A stretch of DNA of 64,000 bases from Pedobacter ginsengisoli (GTDB lineage Bacteria > Bacteroidota > Bacteroidia > Sphingobacteriales > Sphingobacteriaceae), in NCBI RefSeq assembly GCF_002736205.1, contig NZ_CP024091.1, positions 2,108,001 to 2,172,000 on the forward strand, in the 5' to 3' direction. The notes below the pieces were generated by a model. That model worked only from the letters and a program-made list of their open reading frames with translations. It ran no database searches and had not been told where the DNA came from. The first letter of the stretch is position 1; every line of letters starts with the position of its first letter. Positions 44,668 to 53,847 of this stretch are shown here, one piece after another. The translations under genes were made by a program, and so were the position numbers.

Positions 44668-45435
44668 CTAAAGTGAGCGTTGTCTTATTGCCTCGTATAA
44701 AATAATACCTGCCGAAACTGATACGTTTAATGAACTGATTTCACCCATCATCGGGATTTTAGCCAAGTGATTGGCCATTCTCATAATTTCATTTGAAATC
44801 CCTTCATCCTCAGCTCCCATTACTATAGCAGTTGGAACTGTATAATCCGGAACATATATTAAATCGTCTGTTTTTTCAGTACATGCAACAACTTGTAATC
44901 CGCATTCCTGTAAAAACAATGCTGTTTTTTGCAAACTAGCGTGTCGGCATACAGGTATACTAAACAAAGCTCCGGCTGACGTTTTAATTGCATCTGCATT
45001 AATCTGAGCCGAATTTTTAGTAGGTACAATTATAGCATGAACACCTGCGCAGGCAGCAGTTCTGGCAATTGCCCCCATATTTCTTACATCTGTTATTCCA
45101 TCAAGGATTAATACCAATGGTGTTTCTCCTTTTTCATAAATTAATGGAATGATATCTTCTATTTTCTGAAATGTAATAGACGAAATTACAGCAATCACTC
45201 CCTGATGATTTTTCTTCGTCATCCGGTTCAATTTTTCTACTGGAACATTATGTACAGGGGCATCAACCTCTTTTAGTAATTGCTTTAACTCCAAAATAAT
45301 CTCGCCAGTTAAACCACGTTGTATATAAATGCTCTCTATATCCTTACCAGCCTTAATAGCCTCTATTACTGCACGTATACCAAATACGAACTCATTATTT
45401 TCTTTAGGTCTGGCTGACCTTCTTGAGTTTTCCAT
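44668..45435 (-). CDS. rlmB: 23S rRNA 2'-O-ribose methyltransferase (RlmB-like, SpoU family)
   Basis: A 255-residue SpoU/TrmH-type methyltransferase: substrate-binding N-terminal domain (about 15-85, FVFGIRAVIEAI) and a trefoil-knot SAM domain with LDGITDVRNMGAIARTAAC (about 115-133), AIVMGAEDEGIS (about 200-211) and SLNVSVSAGIILYE (about 232-245). RlmB methylates G2251 of 23S rRNA. The ATG at 45435 is chosen because a -7 box overlaps the alternative TTG at 45456. Confidence 0.93.
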   Translation of the reverse strand: MENSRRSARPKENNEFVFGIRAVIEAIKAGKDIESIYIQRGLTGEIILELKQLLKEVDAPVHNVPVEKLNRMTKKNHQGVIAVISSITFQKIEDIIPLIYEKGETPLVLILDGITDVRNMGAIARTAACAGVHAIIVPTKNSAQINADAIKTSAGALFSIPVCRHASLQKTALFLQECGLQVVACTEKTDDLIYVPDYTVPTAIVMGAEDEGISNEIMRMANHLAKIPMMGEISSLNVSVSAGIILYEAIRQRSL

Positions 45436-45453
45436 TTCTTTTAAATTGAAGCG

Positions 45454-45461
45454 CAAAAATA
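45454..45461 (-). promoter_or_regulatory. -7 box of rlmB
   Basis: TATTTTTG on the minus strand; predicted transcription start near 45447, 12 nt before the ATG. Confidence 0.45.
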
Positions 45462-45628
45462 GCTCAAAAATTGCGATTAATTTAACCTAATTTGTAAGAT
45501 CGATTGTTTTGCTTATCAACATATTACTGTTAGGAATTTTTTCGAATTCATGAAACTAATATAAAGATGAATGTATTTTACTTGTGGGAATGTTCATAAA
45601 GATTTTAAGAAGGGACCTAATTTTTGTC

Positions 45629-45636
45629 TATTTTTG
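45629..45636 (+). promoter_or_regulatory. -7 box directly before the dnaB ATG
   Basis: TATTTTTG ends 5 nt before the ATG at 45642, so the transcript would start at or next to the start codon. The in-frame TTG at 45624 would lie inside the promoter and is rejected as start. Confidence 0.5.
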
Positions 45637-45641
45637 TATCC

Positions 45642-47216
45642 ATGAGCAGCGATAACGGAACACAAGGACAAGACAAGGCGAACTTTACAGCACGAAAAAA
45701 TAGACTAAACAACTCTATGACTGCTATGGGGAAGATTCCGCCACAGGCTATAGACCTTGAAGAAGCTGTTCTTGGTGCATTGATGCTCGAAAAAGATGCA
45801 CTATCTACCGTAATTGATATTTTAAAGCCAGAAGTGTTTTACCATGAAGGGCATAAAAAAATCTTTGAAGCAATTCAGGGGCTTTTCCAAAAATCTAAGC
45901 CTGTAGATATTTTAACTGTTACCTCTGAAATGAGATCACTGGGACAATTAGAAATGATTGGCGGTGCTTATTACATTACTAACCTTACAAACAGAGTAGC
46001 TTCGGCCGCTAATATAGAGTTCCATGCACGTATTATTTCCCAAAAATATATTCAAAGGGAACTGATCAGAATATCATCAGAGATTATTCAAAATGCCTAT
46101 GAGGATACTACCGATATATTTGATTTGCTGGATCATGCTGAAAAGAACTTATTTGATATCGCTCAAAACAACTTAAGAAGAGATACTCAAAAGATGGATG
46201 AGATTGTAAAACAATCTTTAGCTACTCTGGAAGCACTTCGTGGTAAGAGCGATGGACTAACGGGTGTTCCATCCGGTTTTACTGATCTAGATCGTATTAC
46301 AGGTGGATGGCAACCTTCAGATTTAGTGATTATTGCGGCTCGCCCGGCAATGGGTAAAACAGCATTCGTGCTAACCTGTGCTCGTAATGCATCTGTAGAA
46401 TTTAAAAGACCTGTTGTTGTATTCTCATTAGAGATGTCGTCAGTTCAGTTGGTAAATCGTTTGATATCAGGGGAAACTGAGATAGAACAGGAAAAAATAA
46501 GGAAAGGGAATTTAGCAGAATGGGAATGGCAACAGCTGCACAGCAAGATAGGAACTTTAACAGAAGCTCCTTTATTAATAGATGATACTCCTGCTCTTAA
46601 CATCTTCGAATTCAGAGCAAAATGCAGAAGGCTTAAATCTCAATACGACCTACAACTTATCATCATCGATTATTTACAGTTGATGCATGGTAAAGGAGAA
46701 GGACAAGGTGGTGGCGGTAACCGTGAGCAGGAAATTGGTAGTATATCAAGGGCTCTTAAATCAGTTGCCAAGGAACTAAATGTACCTGTACTTGCCTTAT
46801 CACAATTGAGTCGTGCGGTAGAGAGTCGTCCAGGTGTTAACGGGAAACGACCAATGCTATCAGATTTGCGTGAATCTGGGTCTATTGAGCAGGATGCCGA
46901 TATGGTACTATTTTTATATAGACCAGAATATTATGGTATTACTGAAGATGAACAAGGGCGTTCTCAAGCAGGTATTGGTGAAGTAATTATTGCAAAACAC
47001 CGTAACGGTGAAACCGGAATTGTACCACTTCGTTTTATTGGTAAGTATGTGAAATTTGCGGATTTGGAAGAGAGCTTCTCAGCTCCTAGTTCATTCTCTA
47101 TGGAAAGTCCAAGTGCTGGTATGCATCCATCACAAGATTTTGACAGGCCTGCAGGGAATGTGATCATTAAGCCATCACGTATGGACGACATGCATGATGA
47201 AGATGCTCCGTTTTAA
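45642..47216 (+). CDS. dnaB: Replicative DNA helicase
   Basis: A 524-residue DnaB. N-terminal DnaG-interacting domain about 30-130 (PPQAIDLEEAVLGALMLEKDA), linker, then the RecA-like hexamer domain with Walker A ARPAMGKTAFVL (about 225-236), Walker B LIIIDYLQLMHG (about 334-345) and the arginine-finger region RAVESRPGVNGKRP and SGSIEQDADMVLFLYRPEYY. The helicase unwinds DNA at the fork. An acidic C-terminal tail (HDEDAPF) is usual in this phylum. No intein insertion. Confidence 0.97.
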   Translation: MSSDNGTQGQDKANFTARKNRLNNSMTAMGKIPPQAIDLEEAVLGALMLEKDALSTVIDILKPEVFYHEGHKKIFEAIQGLFQKSKPVDILTVTSEMRSLGQLEMIGGAYYITNLTNRVASAANIEFHARIISQKYIQRELIRISSEIIQNAYEDTTDIFDLLDHAEKNLFDIAQNNLRRDTQKMDEIVKQSLATLEALRGKSDGLTGVPSGFTDLDRITGGWQPSDLVIIAARPAMGKTAFVLTCARNASVEFKRPVVVFSLEMSSVQLVNRLISGETEIEQEKIRKGNLAEWEWQQLHSKIGTLTEAPLLIDDTPALNIFEFRAKCRRLKSQYDLQLIIIDYLQLMHGKGEGQGGGGNREQEIGSISRALKSVAKELNVPVLALSQLSRAVESRPGVNGKRPMLSDLRESGSIEQDADMVLFLYRPEYYGITEDEQGRSQAGIGEVIIAKHRNGETGIVPLRFIGKYVKFADLEESFSAPSSFSMESPSAGMHPSQDFDRPAGNVIIKPSRMDDMHDEDAPF

Positions 47217-47232
47217 ACAGCTATTCTTTTAG

Positions 47233-48435
47233 CTATAGAAAGTAGCCTAACAATATACCGGCAAGAACAATAAATGGAGGACTTATTTTGGTAAAATTCA
47301 GAATAAGAAATGTTACTATTAATACTGTTATTGAAGTAAAATCCAATCCTATTGGTTGTACAAGCAGAATAAATGCAGCAATAATAAAGCCCACACTTAC
47401 CGCATTTATACCTGACAGTGAATATTTAATGCGTGCTATCTTTTTAAGATCTTCCCAAAACGGAACAATAAATAATACCAGAATCAATCCTGGTAGGTTG
47501 ATCCCTAAAACAGCAACTATGCCTCCTGTTATCTGTCCTGTTATTCCATAGCCAAAGTTTCTCATACTTAACGCTCCAACATAACTTGTAAATGAGAATG
47601 TAGGCCCTGGTAAAGCTTGCTGCAATGCAAAGCCGGATAGAAAGCCTGAAGAATGCAGATAATGTTTCATCTGCACAAATTCAGTAAACATAAGTGGGAC
47701 AAGTACTTGCCCACCACCAAAAATAAAGATGCCGTTACGGTAAAAGTTCTCAAACAGCCTAATAGGTAAGCTAAATGGCGATGTACGGTTAATAATAGCA
47801 CCCAATAGAGCCAAAAACAACAATAGACCAACAAAATAGACCAGTTTTTTACGATTTATATTTGAAAACAATTTTACCCGAATCTCACTTTCTTCTTTCG
47901 GGGCATCTAAAGCAGATGAAATCATGCCTCCTATTAAAATTGCCATAGGAAAAACGTAAGCATTTCGTAATACTAAAGTTGAAATTATAGCCGAAATAGC
48001 AAGAAATACGGACAATTGAGAAACAAGTACTCTTTTTGAAAGGTTATATGCCCCAAACGCAACTATCCCCAAAGCTATCGGCTGTATGTATTCGAGTATC
48101 TCTACGAATTTTTCTTTATGATCAATCTTTGCATAACTGATAGCTGCAAAGGTCATAACTGCTGCAGAAGGGAAAATCCAGATTATAAACGTTATTAAAG
48201 AAAGTTTTAACCCTCCTACTTTATAAGCAATACCAACCAATGTTTGAGTAGATGCAGGACCAGGCAATACCTGAGCAAGGGCATTTAGTTCAAGCAATTC
48301 CTCTTCTGTTATGTATTTAACATCCCTTACAAAATACCGCAACAATAAAGCAAGATGTGCCTGTGCACCTCCAAAAGCAGTGAATGTGAACAATATCACA
48401 TTTCTGATAAACAAAAGTTGCCTCTTACTGCTCAA
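47233..48435 (-). CDS. chrA: Chromate transporter, ChrA/CHR family (two-domain)
   Basis: A 400-residue membrane protein of two homologous CHR halves (about 1-190 and 200-400). Family signatures: FTAFGGAQAHLALLLRYFV (about 17-35), NALAQVLPGPASTQ (about 46-59), and in the second half FGGGQVLVPLMF and LQQALPGPTFSFTSYVG (about 270-290). ChrA exports chromate using the proton gradient, but many CHR proteins have unknown substrates. It converges on dnaB with a 16-nt gap. Confidence 0.9.
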   Translation of the reverse strand: MSSKRQLLFIRNVILFTFTAFGGAQAHLALLLRYFVRDVKYITEEELLELNALAQVLPGPASTQTLVGIAYKVGGLKLSLITFIIWIFPSAAVMTFAAISYAKIDHKEKFVEILEYIQPIALGIVAFGAYNLSKRVLVSQLSVFLAISAIISTLVLRNAYVFPMAILIGGMISSALDAPKEESEIRVKLFSNINRKKLVYFVGLLLFLALLGAIINRTSPFSLPIRLFENFYRNGIFIFGGGQVLVPLMFTEFVQMKHYLHSSGFLSGFALQQALPGPTFSFTSYVGALSMRNFGYGITGQITGGIVAVLGINLPGLILVLFIVPFWEDLKKIARIKYSLSGINAVSVGFIIAAFILLVQPIGLDFTSITVLIVTFLILNFTKISPPFIVLAGILLGYFL

Positions 48436-48446
48436 TGTGCTATTAA

Positions 48447-48782
48447 TTAATCATCTTCATAATCAAGCCCTGCTGCAGAATTATATGCACCCTGTAGCTC
48501 AGAAAAAGCATGCATATCTCTTTTATTTCTGGCCGCAAGCATTCCTTTTTGATATATCTCTATCCCTTCGTCGGTTTTCCCCGATTTTTCATAAAGTTTA
48601 CCTAAATGATAGTACGTTCCAACGTAATCCGGGTGCTCAGCTACAAGTTTCAAATAATACTCAAATGCTTTTTCGGTATCGTTTGCTGAATTATATTCTG
48701 TAGCAAGGGCATATAAAATGAACGGATCATTAGGATCGCTCTCTAAAAAGTTTAATAGTTTGGCTAATCGGGTACTTTGCAT
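48447..48782 (-). CDS. Tetratricopeptide-repeat protein
   Basis: A 111-residue protein of about three TPR helical hairpins: DPFILYALATEYNSANDTEKAFEYY, VGTYYHLGKLYEKSGKTDEGIEIYQKG and a partial third, with an acidic tail LDYEDD. No signal peptide is present, so it is cytosolic and probably a protein-interaction adaptor. It starts just upstream of chrA on the same strand (11 nt gap), which may mean cotranscription, but the two products have no obvious link. Confidence 0.82.
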   Translation of the reverse strand: MQSTRLAKLLNFLESDPNDPFILYALATEYNSANDTEKAFEYYLKLVAEHPDYVGTYYHLGKLYEKSGKTDEGIEIYQKGMLAARNKRDMHAFSELQGAYNSAAGLDYEDD

Positions 48783-48804
48783 TTTTTATCCCTGCTTTTT
48801 TAAT

Positions 48805-48812
48805 TAGATTTG
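48805..48812 (+). promoter_or_regulatory. -7 box of the etfBA operon
   Basis: TAGATTTG matches TAnnTTTG; it predicts a leader of about 50 nt before etfB. Confidence 0.4.
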
Positions 48813-48868
48813 CAAAAAGACAATTTTAGCTAAAACAGCTTCATTACCTTTAAAACAAATTTATACAT

Positions 48869-49606
48869 ATGAAAATATTAGTTTGTATCAGTAATGTGCC
48901 CGACACAACAACAAAAATAACTTTTACCAACGATAATACACAATTCAATACTACAGGTGTACAATTTATTGTTAACCCTTATGATGAGATCGCCTTATCA
49001 AGAGCTATTGAACTTTGTGAAGGTGGTAAGGGTACGGTAACCGTAATAAATGTTGGAGAAAGCCAGACAGAACCTACCATACGAAAAGCCCTTGCTATTG
49101 GTGCTGATGACGCCGTAAGAATTAATGCTAGTCCAAGAGACGCTTATTTTACAGCTTATCAGATAGCAGAATATGCTAAAACTACTGAATTTGATATGAT
49201 TCTTTGCGGTCGCGAATCTATAGATTATAATGGTTCTCAGGTTGCAGCAATGATTGGCGAATTCCTTGACATCCCGTCTATCTCTATCATTAAAAAATTA
49301 GATTATGATGGAACTACTGCAACAATTGACAGAGAAATTGAAGGTGGTAAAGAAGTTATTTCTGTAACCGGAAAATTCATTGCAAGCTGTGCAGAGGGAA
49401 CAGCAGAGCCTAAAATACCTAATATGAGAGGTATTATGTCTGCAAGGACTAAACCTCTGGTAGTTGTTGAAGCTAAGGAAATTGAACAGGTTGCTAAAGT
49501 GCAGCAATTTGAAACCCCTGCTCCTCGTGGTGCAGTTAAACTGATTCCTGCTGAAGAGACCGCTAAATTAATCGACTTATTACATCAGGAGGCTAAAGTT
49601 ATCTAA
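48869..49606 (+). CDS. etfB: Electron transfer flavoprotein beta subunit
   Basis: A 245-residue EtfB. Motifs include NPYDEIALSRAIEL (about 37-50), GADDAVRI, LCGRESIDYNGSQVAAMIGEFLDIP (about 112-136) and the C-terminal signature region CAEGTAEPKIPNMRGIMSA (about 171-189). With EtfA it forms the FAD/AMP heterodimer that takes electrons from acyl-CoA dehydrogenases to the quinone pool. etfA follows 45 nt later. Confidence 0.96.
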   Translation: MKILVCISNVPDTTTKITFTNDNTQFNTTGVQFIVNPYDEIALSRAIELCEGGKGTVTVINVGESQTEPTIRKALAIGADDAVRINASPRDAYFTAYQIAEYAKTTEFDMILCGRESIDYNGSQVAAMIGEFLDIPSISIIKKLDYDGTTATIDREIEGGKEVISVTGKFIASCAEGTAEPKIPNMRGIMSARTKPLVVVEAKEIEQVAKVQQFETPAPRGAVKLIPAEETAKLIDLLHQEAKVI

Positions 49607-49651
49607 CTGAAGTTCTATTTCAGAGTTTAAAAATTATTTAATAAAGATCGT

Positions 49652-50623
49652 ATGTCAGTTTTAGTATATGTAGAACAAGTAGATGGCAAATTTAAGAAAT
49701 CTGTTTTTGAAGCAGTATCTTATGCAAAAGCCATTGCAGATAAACAAGGTGGTGGTTTAACCGCTATATCTATTGGTAATGTTGATGAGAATGAACTTAA
49801 AGCATTAGGTAAATACGGAGCATCAAAAATTTTGAATGTTTCTAATGATCAACTTAAGAATTTCATAAATCAGGCCTATGCCTCAATTATTGCTGAAGCA
49901 GCTAAGAACGAGAATGCAGATGTAGTTGTTTTGTCTAACTCCTTTTCAGGAAAAGGATTAGCTCCTCGTATAGCTGTAAAGCTTAAGGCAGGATTAGTTG
50001 ATGGGGCTATAGAATTACCTCAAACCGATAGCGGAAAATTTCTTGTTAAAAAGAATGCTTTCTCGGGCAAAGCTTTTGCAGTTACAGAATTAACTTCTTC
50101 AGTTAAAATTATTGCTTTAAATCCTAATGCCTTTGGCGTTAAAGAATCAGGAGTTGATGCAACTATTGAAGCGTTTAGTCCGGAAATTAAAGCAACTGAT
50201 CTTACCGCTATTGTTAAAGAAATAGTAAGAGCCACCAATAAAGTTTCTTTGCCTGATGCAGAACTTGTTGTATCGGCAGGAAGAGGATTAAAAGGGCCTG
50301 AAAACTGGGGAATGATTGAAGAATTAGCTGACCTTTTAGGTGCAGCAACTGCTTGTTCTAAACCTGTTTCAGATGCTGACTGGAGACCACACTCAGAACA
50401 CGTTGGACAAACTGGTATAGCTATCAGTCCAAATTTGTATATTGCTATAGGTATATCAGGTGCTATACAACATTTGGCTGGTGTTAGTTCATCGAAAGTT
50501 ATTGTTGTAATCAACAAAGATCCTGAGGCACCTTTCTTTAAAGTTGCCGATTATGGAATTGTTGGTGATGCGTTTGAAGTTGTTCCGAAATTAATTGAAG
50601 CATTAAAAGCACATAAAGGTTAA
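49652..50623 (+). CDS. etfA: Electron transfer flavoprotein alpha subunit
   Basis: A 323-residue EtfA. The FAD-binding C-terminal domain (about 195-323) contains VVSAGRGLKGPENW (about 206-219), LADLLGAATACSKPVSDADW (about 225-244), GQTGIAISPNLYIAIGISGAIQH (about 252-274) and NKDPEAPFF. It completes the heterodimer with EtfB. A strong terminator follows the stop by 6 nt. Confidence 0.97.
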   Translation: MSVLVYVEQVDGKFKKSVFEAVSYAKAIADKQGGGLTAISIGNVDENELKALGKYGASKILNVSNDQLKNFINQAYASIIAEAAKNENADVVVLSNSFSGKGLAPRIAVKLKAGLVDGAIELPQTDSGKFLVKKNAFSGKAFAVTELTSSVKIIALNPNAFGVKESGVDATIEAFSPEIKATDLTAIVKEIVRATNKVSLPDAELVVSAGRGLKGPENWGMIEELADLLGAATACSKPVSDADWRPHSEHVGQTGIAISPNLYIAIGISGAIQHLAGVSSSKVIVVINKDPEAPFFKVADYGIVGDAFEVVPKLIEALKAHKG

Positions 50624-50629
50624 TTATTA

Positions 50630-50666
50630 AACACCATGCAAAGCCAAATTGACTTTGCATGGTGTT
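50630..50666 (+). terminator. Terminator of the etfBA operon
   Basis: AACACCATGCAAAG (50630-50643) and CTTTGCATGGTGTT (50653-50666) form a perfect 14-bp stem with a 9-nt loop, followed by ATTT. The ATG at 50659 inside the stem is therefore not a start codon. Confidence 0.75.
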
Positions 50667-50673
50667 ATTTAAT

Positions 50674-51288
50674 ATGAAAAAAGTAAAACTCGATATTGTT
50701 GGTTTATCATATAGCCAAACTCAATCAGGAGCTTATGCTCTTGTTCTTGGTGAAGTAAACGGAAGAAGACGTTTACCCATAATTATTGGTGCATTTGAAG
50801 CACAGGCTATTGCAATAGAAATTGAAAAAATGACTCCAAGCAGGCCGCTGACACATGACCTGTTCAAAACATTTGCGCAGACTTATAACATTGAAATACA
50901 GGAAGTTTTAATTTACAATCTGGTAGAGGGTGTTTTCTTTGCAAAGCTGATCTGCACGGATGGTGAAACCACCCATGAAATAGATGCCCGCACATCAGAT
51001 GCCATAGCTTTAGCTGTCCGCTTTAATGCAGCAATTTACACCTATGAATTTATTCTATCCTCTGCCGGGATTGTAATTGAAGGAAATGATTTTCTTTTTC
51101 TTGAAAATATAGATGCCATTCCTAAAGAACAAGGTTCAGAAGATATTAGTACTTCTATTCCAGGAAGTAATTACAAGTCCTTAAGTATGGAAGAACTTCA
51201 GCAAAAGCTTCAGGATGCCATTGCAGAAGAAGCCTATGAAAAAGCGGCAAGAATTCGTGATGAAATAAATAAAAGAAATTCAGCATAA
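50674..51288 (+). CDS. Bifunctional nuclease-domain (DUF151) protein with UVR motif
   Basis: A 204-residue protein: BFN/DUF151 domain about 1-135 (LVLGEVNGRRRLPIIIGAFEAQAIAIE; later EIDARTSDAIALAVRFN), then a linker and a C-terminal UvrB/UvrC-type helical hairpin (about 165-202, LQQKLQDAIAEEAYEKAARIRDEI). Some BFN proteins show RNase and DNase activity; the UVR tail suggests binding to another protein. The ATG at 50674 is used because the earlier one lies in the etfA terminator. Confidence 0.88.
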   Translation: MKKVKLDIVGLSYSQTQSGAYALVLGEVNGRRRLPIIIGAFEAQAIAIEIEKMTPSRPLTHDLFKTFAQTYNIEIQEVLIYNLVEGVFFAKLICTDGETTHEIDARTSDAIALAVRFNAAIYTYEFILSSAGIVIEGNDFLFLENIDAIPKEQGSEDISTSIPGSNYKSLSMEELQQKLQDAIAEEAYEKAARIRDEINKRNSA

Positions 51289-51346
51289 CAATTTAAAATA
51301 GTTATATATTCATCCATAACTTTCAAAACCGACTAAACTATTATTT

Positions 51347-52612
51347 ATGAATGTTAAGTTTCGCTTAACTCTAATGAATTTTTTGCAATTCTTTATATGG
51401 GGTTCCTGGCTCATTACTATCGGAGTTTATTGGTTTCAAAATAAAAAGTGGTCCGGATCGGAGTTTGGGGCTATTTTCTCTACCATGGGTATTTCTGCTA
51501 TTTTTATGCCTGCACTAATGGGGATTATTTCAGATCGCTTTATCAATGCAGAGAAACTGTATGGCATTTTACACATTCTCGGAGCTATTAGTTTGTTCTC
51601 TTTACCACTGGTAGATAACCCTGCAACTTTTTTCTGGGTTATCCTGATTAACATGTTATTTTACATGCCGACGTTATCGCTATCTATAACTGTGGCTTAT
51701 TCGGCTCTAAAAAGTGCTCAAAAAGATGTAGTTAAAGATTATCCACCTATAAGAATCTGGGGGACTATTGGGTTTATAGCTGCTTTATGGGTGGTAAGCC
51801 TTTCAGGAAATGAGGCTTCCTCTAATCAATTTTATATTGCATCTGGCGTTTCGTTATTTTTAGGCCTCTATGCCTTCACATTACCAAAGGCTCCCCCACT
51901 TGCTACCAAAATTGATTCAAAATCATTTGTTGATGCCCTGGGCTTAAGAGCTTTTACTTTGTTTAAGCAAAAGAAGTTTGCTGTATTTTTCTTTTTCTCT
52001 ATGTTTCTGGGGGCTGCCTTGCAACTTACAAATGCTTATGGTGATACTTTTTTGCACGACTTTAAAAATATTCCTGAATATGAAAATTTACTTGCAGTTA
52101 AATATCCAGCTATTATTATGTCTATTTCTCAGATATCTGAGACTCTCTTTATTCTTGCCATACCCTTTTTTTTAAGAAAATTTGGAATTAAGTACGTTAT
52201 GCTGCTGAGTATGCTAGCGTGGGTACTTCGATTTGGGTTATTCGCATTTGCTGATCCAGCAGGAGGATTATGGATGATCATCTTGTCTTGTATAGTATAT
52301 GGTATGGCTTTCGATTTTTTCAATATCTCAGGTTCCTTGTTTATGGAAACTCAAATAGATGCCTCAATAAGAGGTAGTGCACAGGGCTTATTTATGATGA
52401 TGGTTAATGGTTTTGGGGCTCTTTTTGGAAGTTTTACAAGCGGAGTAATTATTGATAAGTTTTTTACTTATGCTGACCATAGTAAGGATTGGCAAGGAAT
52501 CTGGATTACATTTGCATCATATGCACTATTACTTGCTGTTATTTTTCCATTTATTTTCAAGTATAAACATAACCGTGCGGAGGCATCAGCTATAAAGGCA
52601 ATGAGCCATTAA
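51347..52612 (+). CDS. Nucleoside transporter, NupG/XapB-type MFS
   Basis: A 421-residue transporter with 12 predicted helices. The nucleoside:H+ symporter family is recognised by the start NFLQFFIWGSWLITIGVYW, ISDRFINAEKL in the loop after helix 2, DYPPIRIWGTIGFIAALW (about 131-148) and SGSLFMETQIDASIRGSAQGLFMM (about 324-347). It should import nucleosides driven by protons. Monocistronic between the BFN and DUF3667 genes. Confidence 0.9.
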   Translation: MNVKFRLTLMNFLQFFIWGSWLITIGVYWFQNKKWSGSEFGAIFSTMGISAIFMPALMGIISDRFINAEKLYGILHILGAISLFSLPLVDNPATFFWVILINMLFYMPTLSLSITVAYSALKSAQKDVVKDYPPIRIWGTIGFIAALWVVSLSGNEASSNQFYIASGVSLFLGLYAFTLPKAPPLATKIDSKSFVDALGLRAFTLFKQKKFAVFFFFSMFLGAALQLTNAYGDTFLHDFKNIPEYENLLAVKYPAIIMSISQISETLFILAIPFFLRKFGIKYVMLLSMLAWVLRFGLFAFADPAGGLWMIILSCIVYGMAFDFFNISGSLFMETQIDASIRGSAQGLFMMMVNGFGALFGSFTSGVIIDKFFTYADHSKDWQGIWITFASYALLLAVIFPFIFKYKHNRAEASAIKAMSH

Positions 52613-52656
52613 CTCAATTGTTTTAAGATTTTTTAGTAACCTGTTTTAATAGATTT

Positions 52657-53790
52657 ATGTCAACCGGTAAATATAGAAAAGAACACAACTGCCTTAATTG
52701 CGGGCAAACTGTAGAAAAACATTATTGCAGCAATTGCGGTCAGGCAAACCTAGAGCTCAAAGAAAACTTCTGGCAGTTCATTAGCCATAGCATTGCTCAT
52801 TATTTCCATTTCGATAATAAATTTTTTCAGACTTTATCGCCTCTGCTTACTAAGCCAGGACAAGTTACATTAGATTATTTAGCTGGTAAAAGGGCCAGGT
52901 ACATCAACCCTGTTAGCATGTACATCTTTGTCTCCATTGTTTATTTCATTGTAGTTCCAAATAAACTGGAACATAAAAGTGATGCAATAGAGATCCATTC
53001 TTCGGCAAGTAAGGATTCAGGAAAATCAAAAGTAGAAGCAATAAAAAAAACTTTAGAAGATGAAGACATTGATGAGGATTCTTTTATTGGAAAATCAGCA
53101 ACCTATGTACAAAGAAAATTGGACTTAGTTGATTTTAAATCGCTAAGTTTCGCTGATCAGCAAAAGAAAATTAATGCACTTAAACATACAATTGATAGCT
53201 TAAAGACCGATGAATACGATAATTTGCTAAGGTCCTATCAGAAATATCACATCATTAAACAAGACAGTACTTATAGTTCATATTTGCTGAGGCAGCAAAA
53301 ATTAAATGAGGCAGATCGCGATTCCTGGATCGATAGACTATTTAAGAAACGGGAAATTACAATAAACCAAAAATCGGCCTCAGGAAACTGGTCTGTAAAG
53401 GAAGAATTGGAGCATTACAGACCAAAGCAATACTTCTTATTGATGCCATTGCTTGCCCTATTTATTATGTGGAATTTTAGAAGAAACCACATCTATTATT
53501 TAGACCATCTTATATTTACAATACACGGAACAACTGCATTTTTTATTACTCAGATAGTTACAGTTCCTTTAAGGAGAGATTTGTTTGGCACTGAATCTAC
53601 CTTTGGTGATTTAATTAAATGGGCCGTAACTATTGGAATTATATGGTATCTATACAAAGCTTTAACCGTATTTTATCAGCGTTCCAGGAAAGTGACTATT
53701 AAGAAGATGATTACGCTCAGTTTCCTGTATATGATGGCGGCATTTATTTCTGAATGGGTAATAGAACGTTTTATATATTACTTTGCGTAA
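52657..53790 (+). CDS. DUF3667 zinc-ribbon membrane protein
   Basis: A 377-residue protein. Residues about 10-32 form a zinc ribbon (CLNCGQTVEKHYCSNCGQ), followed by the DUF3667 signature FDNKFFQTLSPLLTKPGQVTLDYLAGKRARYINP (about 52-85, amphipathic) and a transmembrane helix near 92-103. A long charged, coiled-coil-like insert (about 110-260) precedes three or four C-terminal helices. The family is nearly limited to Bacteroidota and has no assigned function. A strong terminator overlaps its stop codon. Confidence 0.88.
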   Translation: MSTGKYRKEHNCLNCGQTVEKHYCSNCGQANLELKENFWQFISHSIAHYFHFDNKFFQTLSPLLTKPGQVTLDYLAGKRARYINPVSMYIFVSIVYFIVVPNKLEHKSDAIEIHSSASKDSGKSKVEAIKKTLEDEDIDEDSFIGKSATYVQRKLDLVDFKSLSFADQQKKINALKHTIDSLKTDEYDNLLRSYQKYHIIKQDSTYSSYLLRQQKLNEADRDSWIDRLFKKREITINQKSASGNWSVKEELEHYRPKQYFLLMPLLALFIMWNFRRNHIYYLDHLIFTIHGTTAFFITQIVTVPLRRDLFGTESTFGDLIKWAVTIGIIWYLYKALTVFYQRSRKVTIKKMITLSFLYMMAAFISEWVIERFIYYFA

Positions 53791-53831
53791 ATAAAAAAAC
53801 CTTAGCTAAACAGCTAAGGTTTTTTTATTTA
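53788..53831. terminator. Strong bidirectional intrinsic terminator
   Basis: A perfect 20-bp stem (53788-53807 with 53812-53831), core ACCTTAGCT, loop AAAC, with runs of 7 A and 7 T on the flanks. It includes the stop codon of the DUF3667 gene and lies 17 nt from the gltA stop. Confidence 0.93.
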
Positions 53832-53847
53832 AGATATGTCGTTTAAT

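Noticed and set aside
50659..50673. ATG five codons upstream of the bifunctional-nuclease start
   Set aside because: It lies within the perfect stem of the etfBA terminator, and the family N-terminus fits the ATG at 50674.
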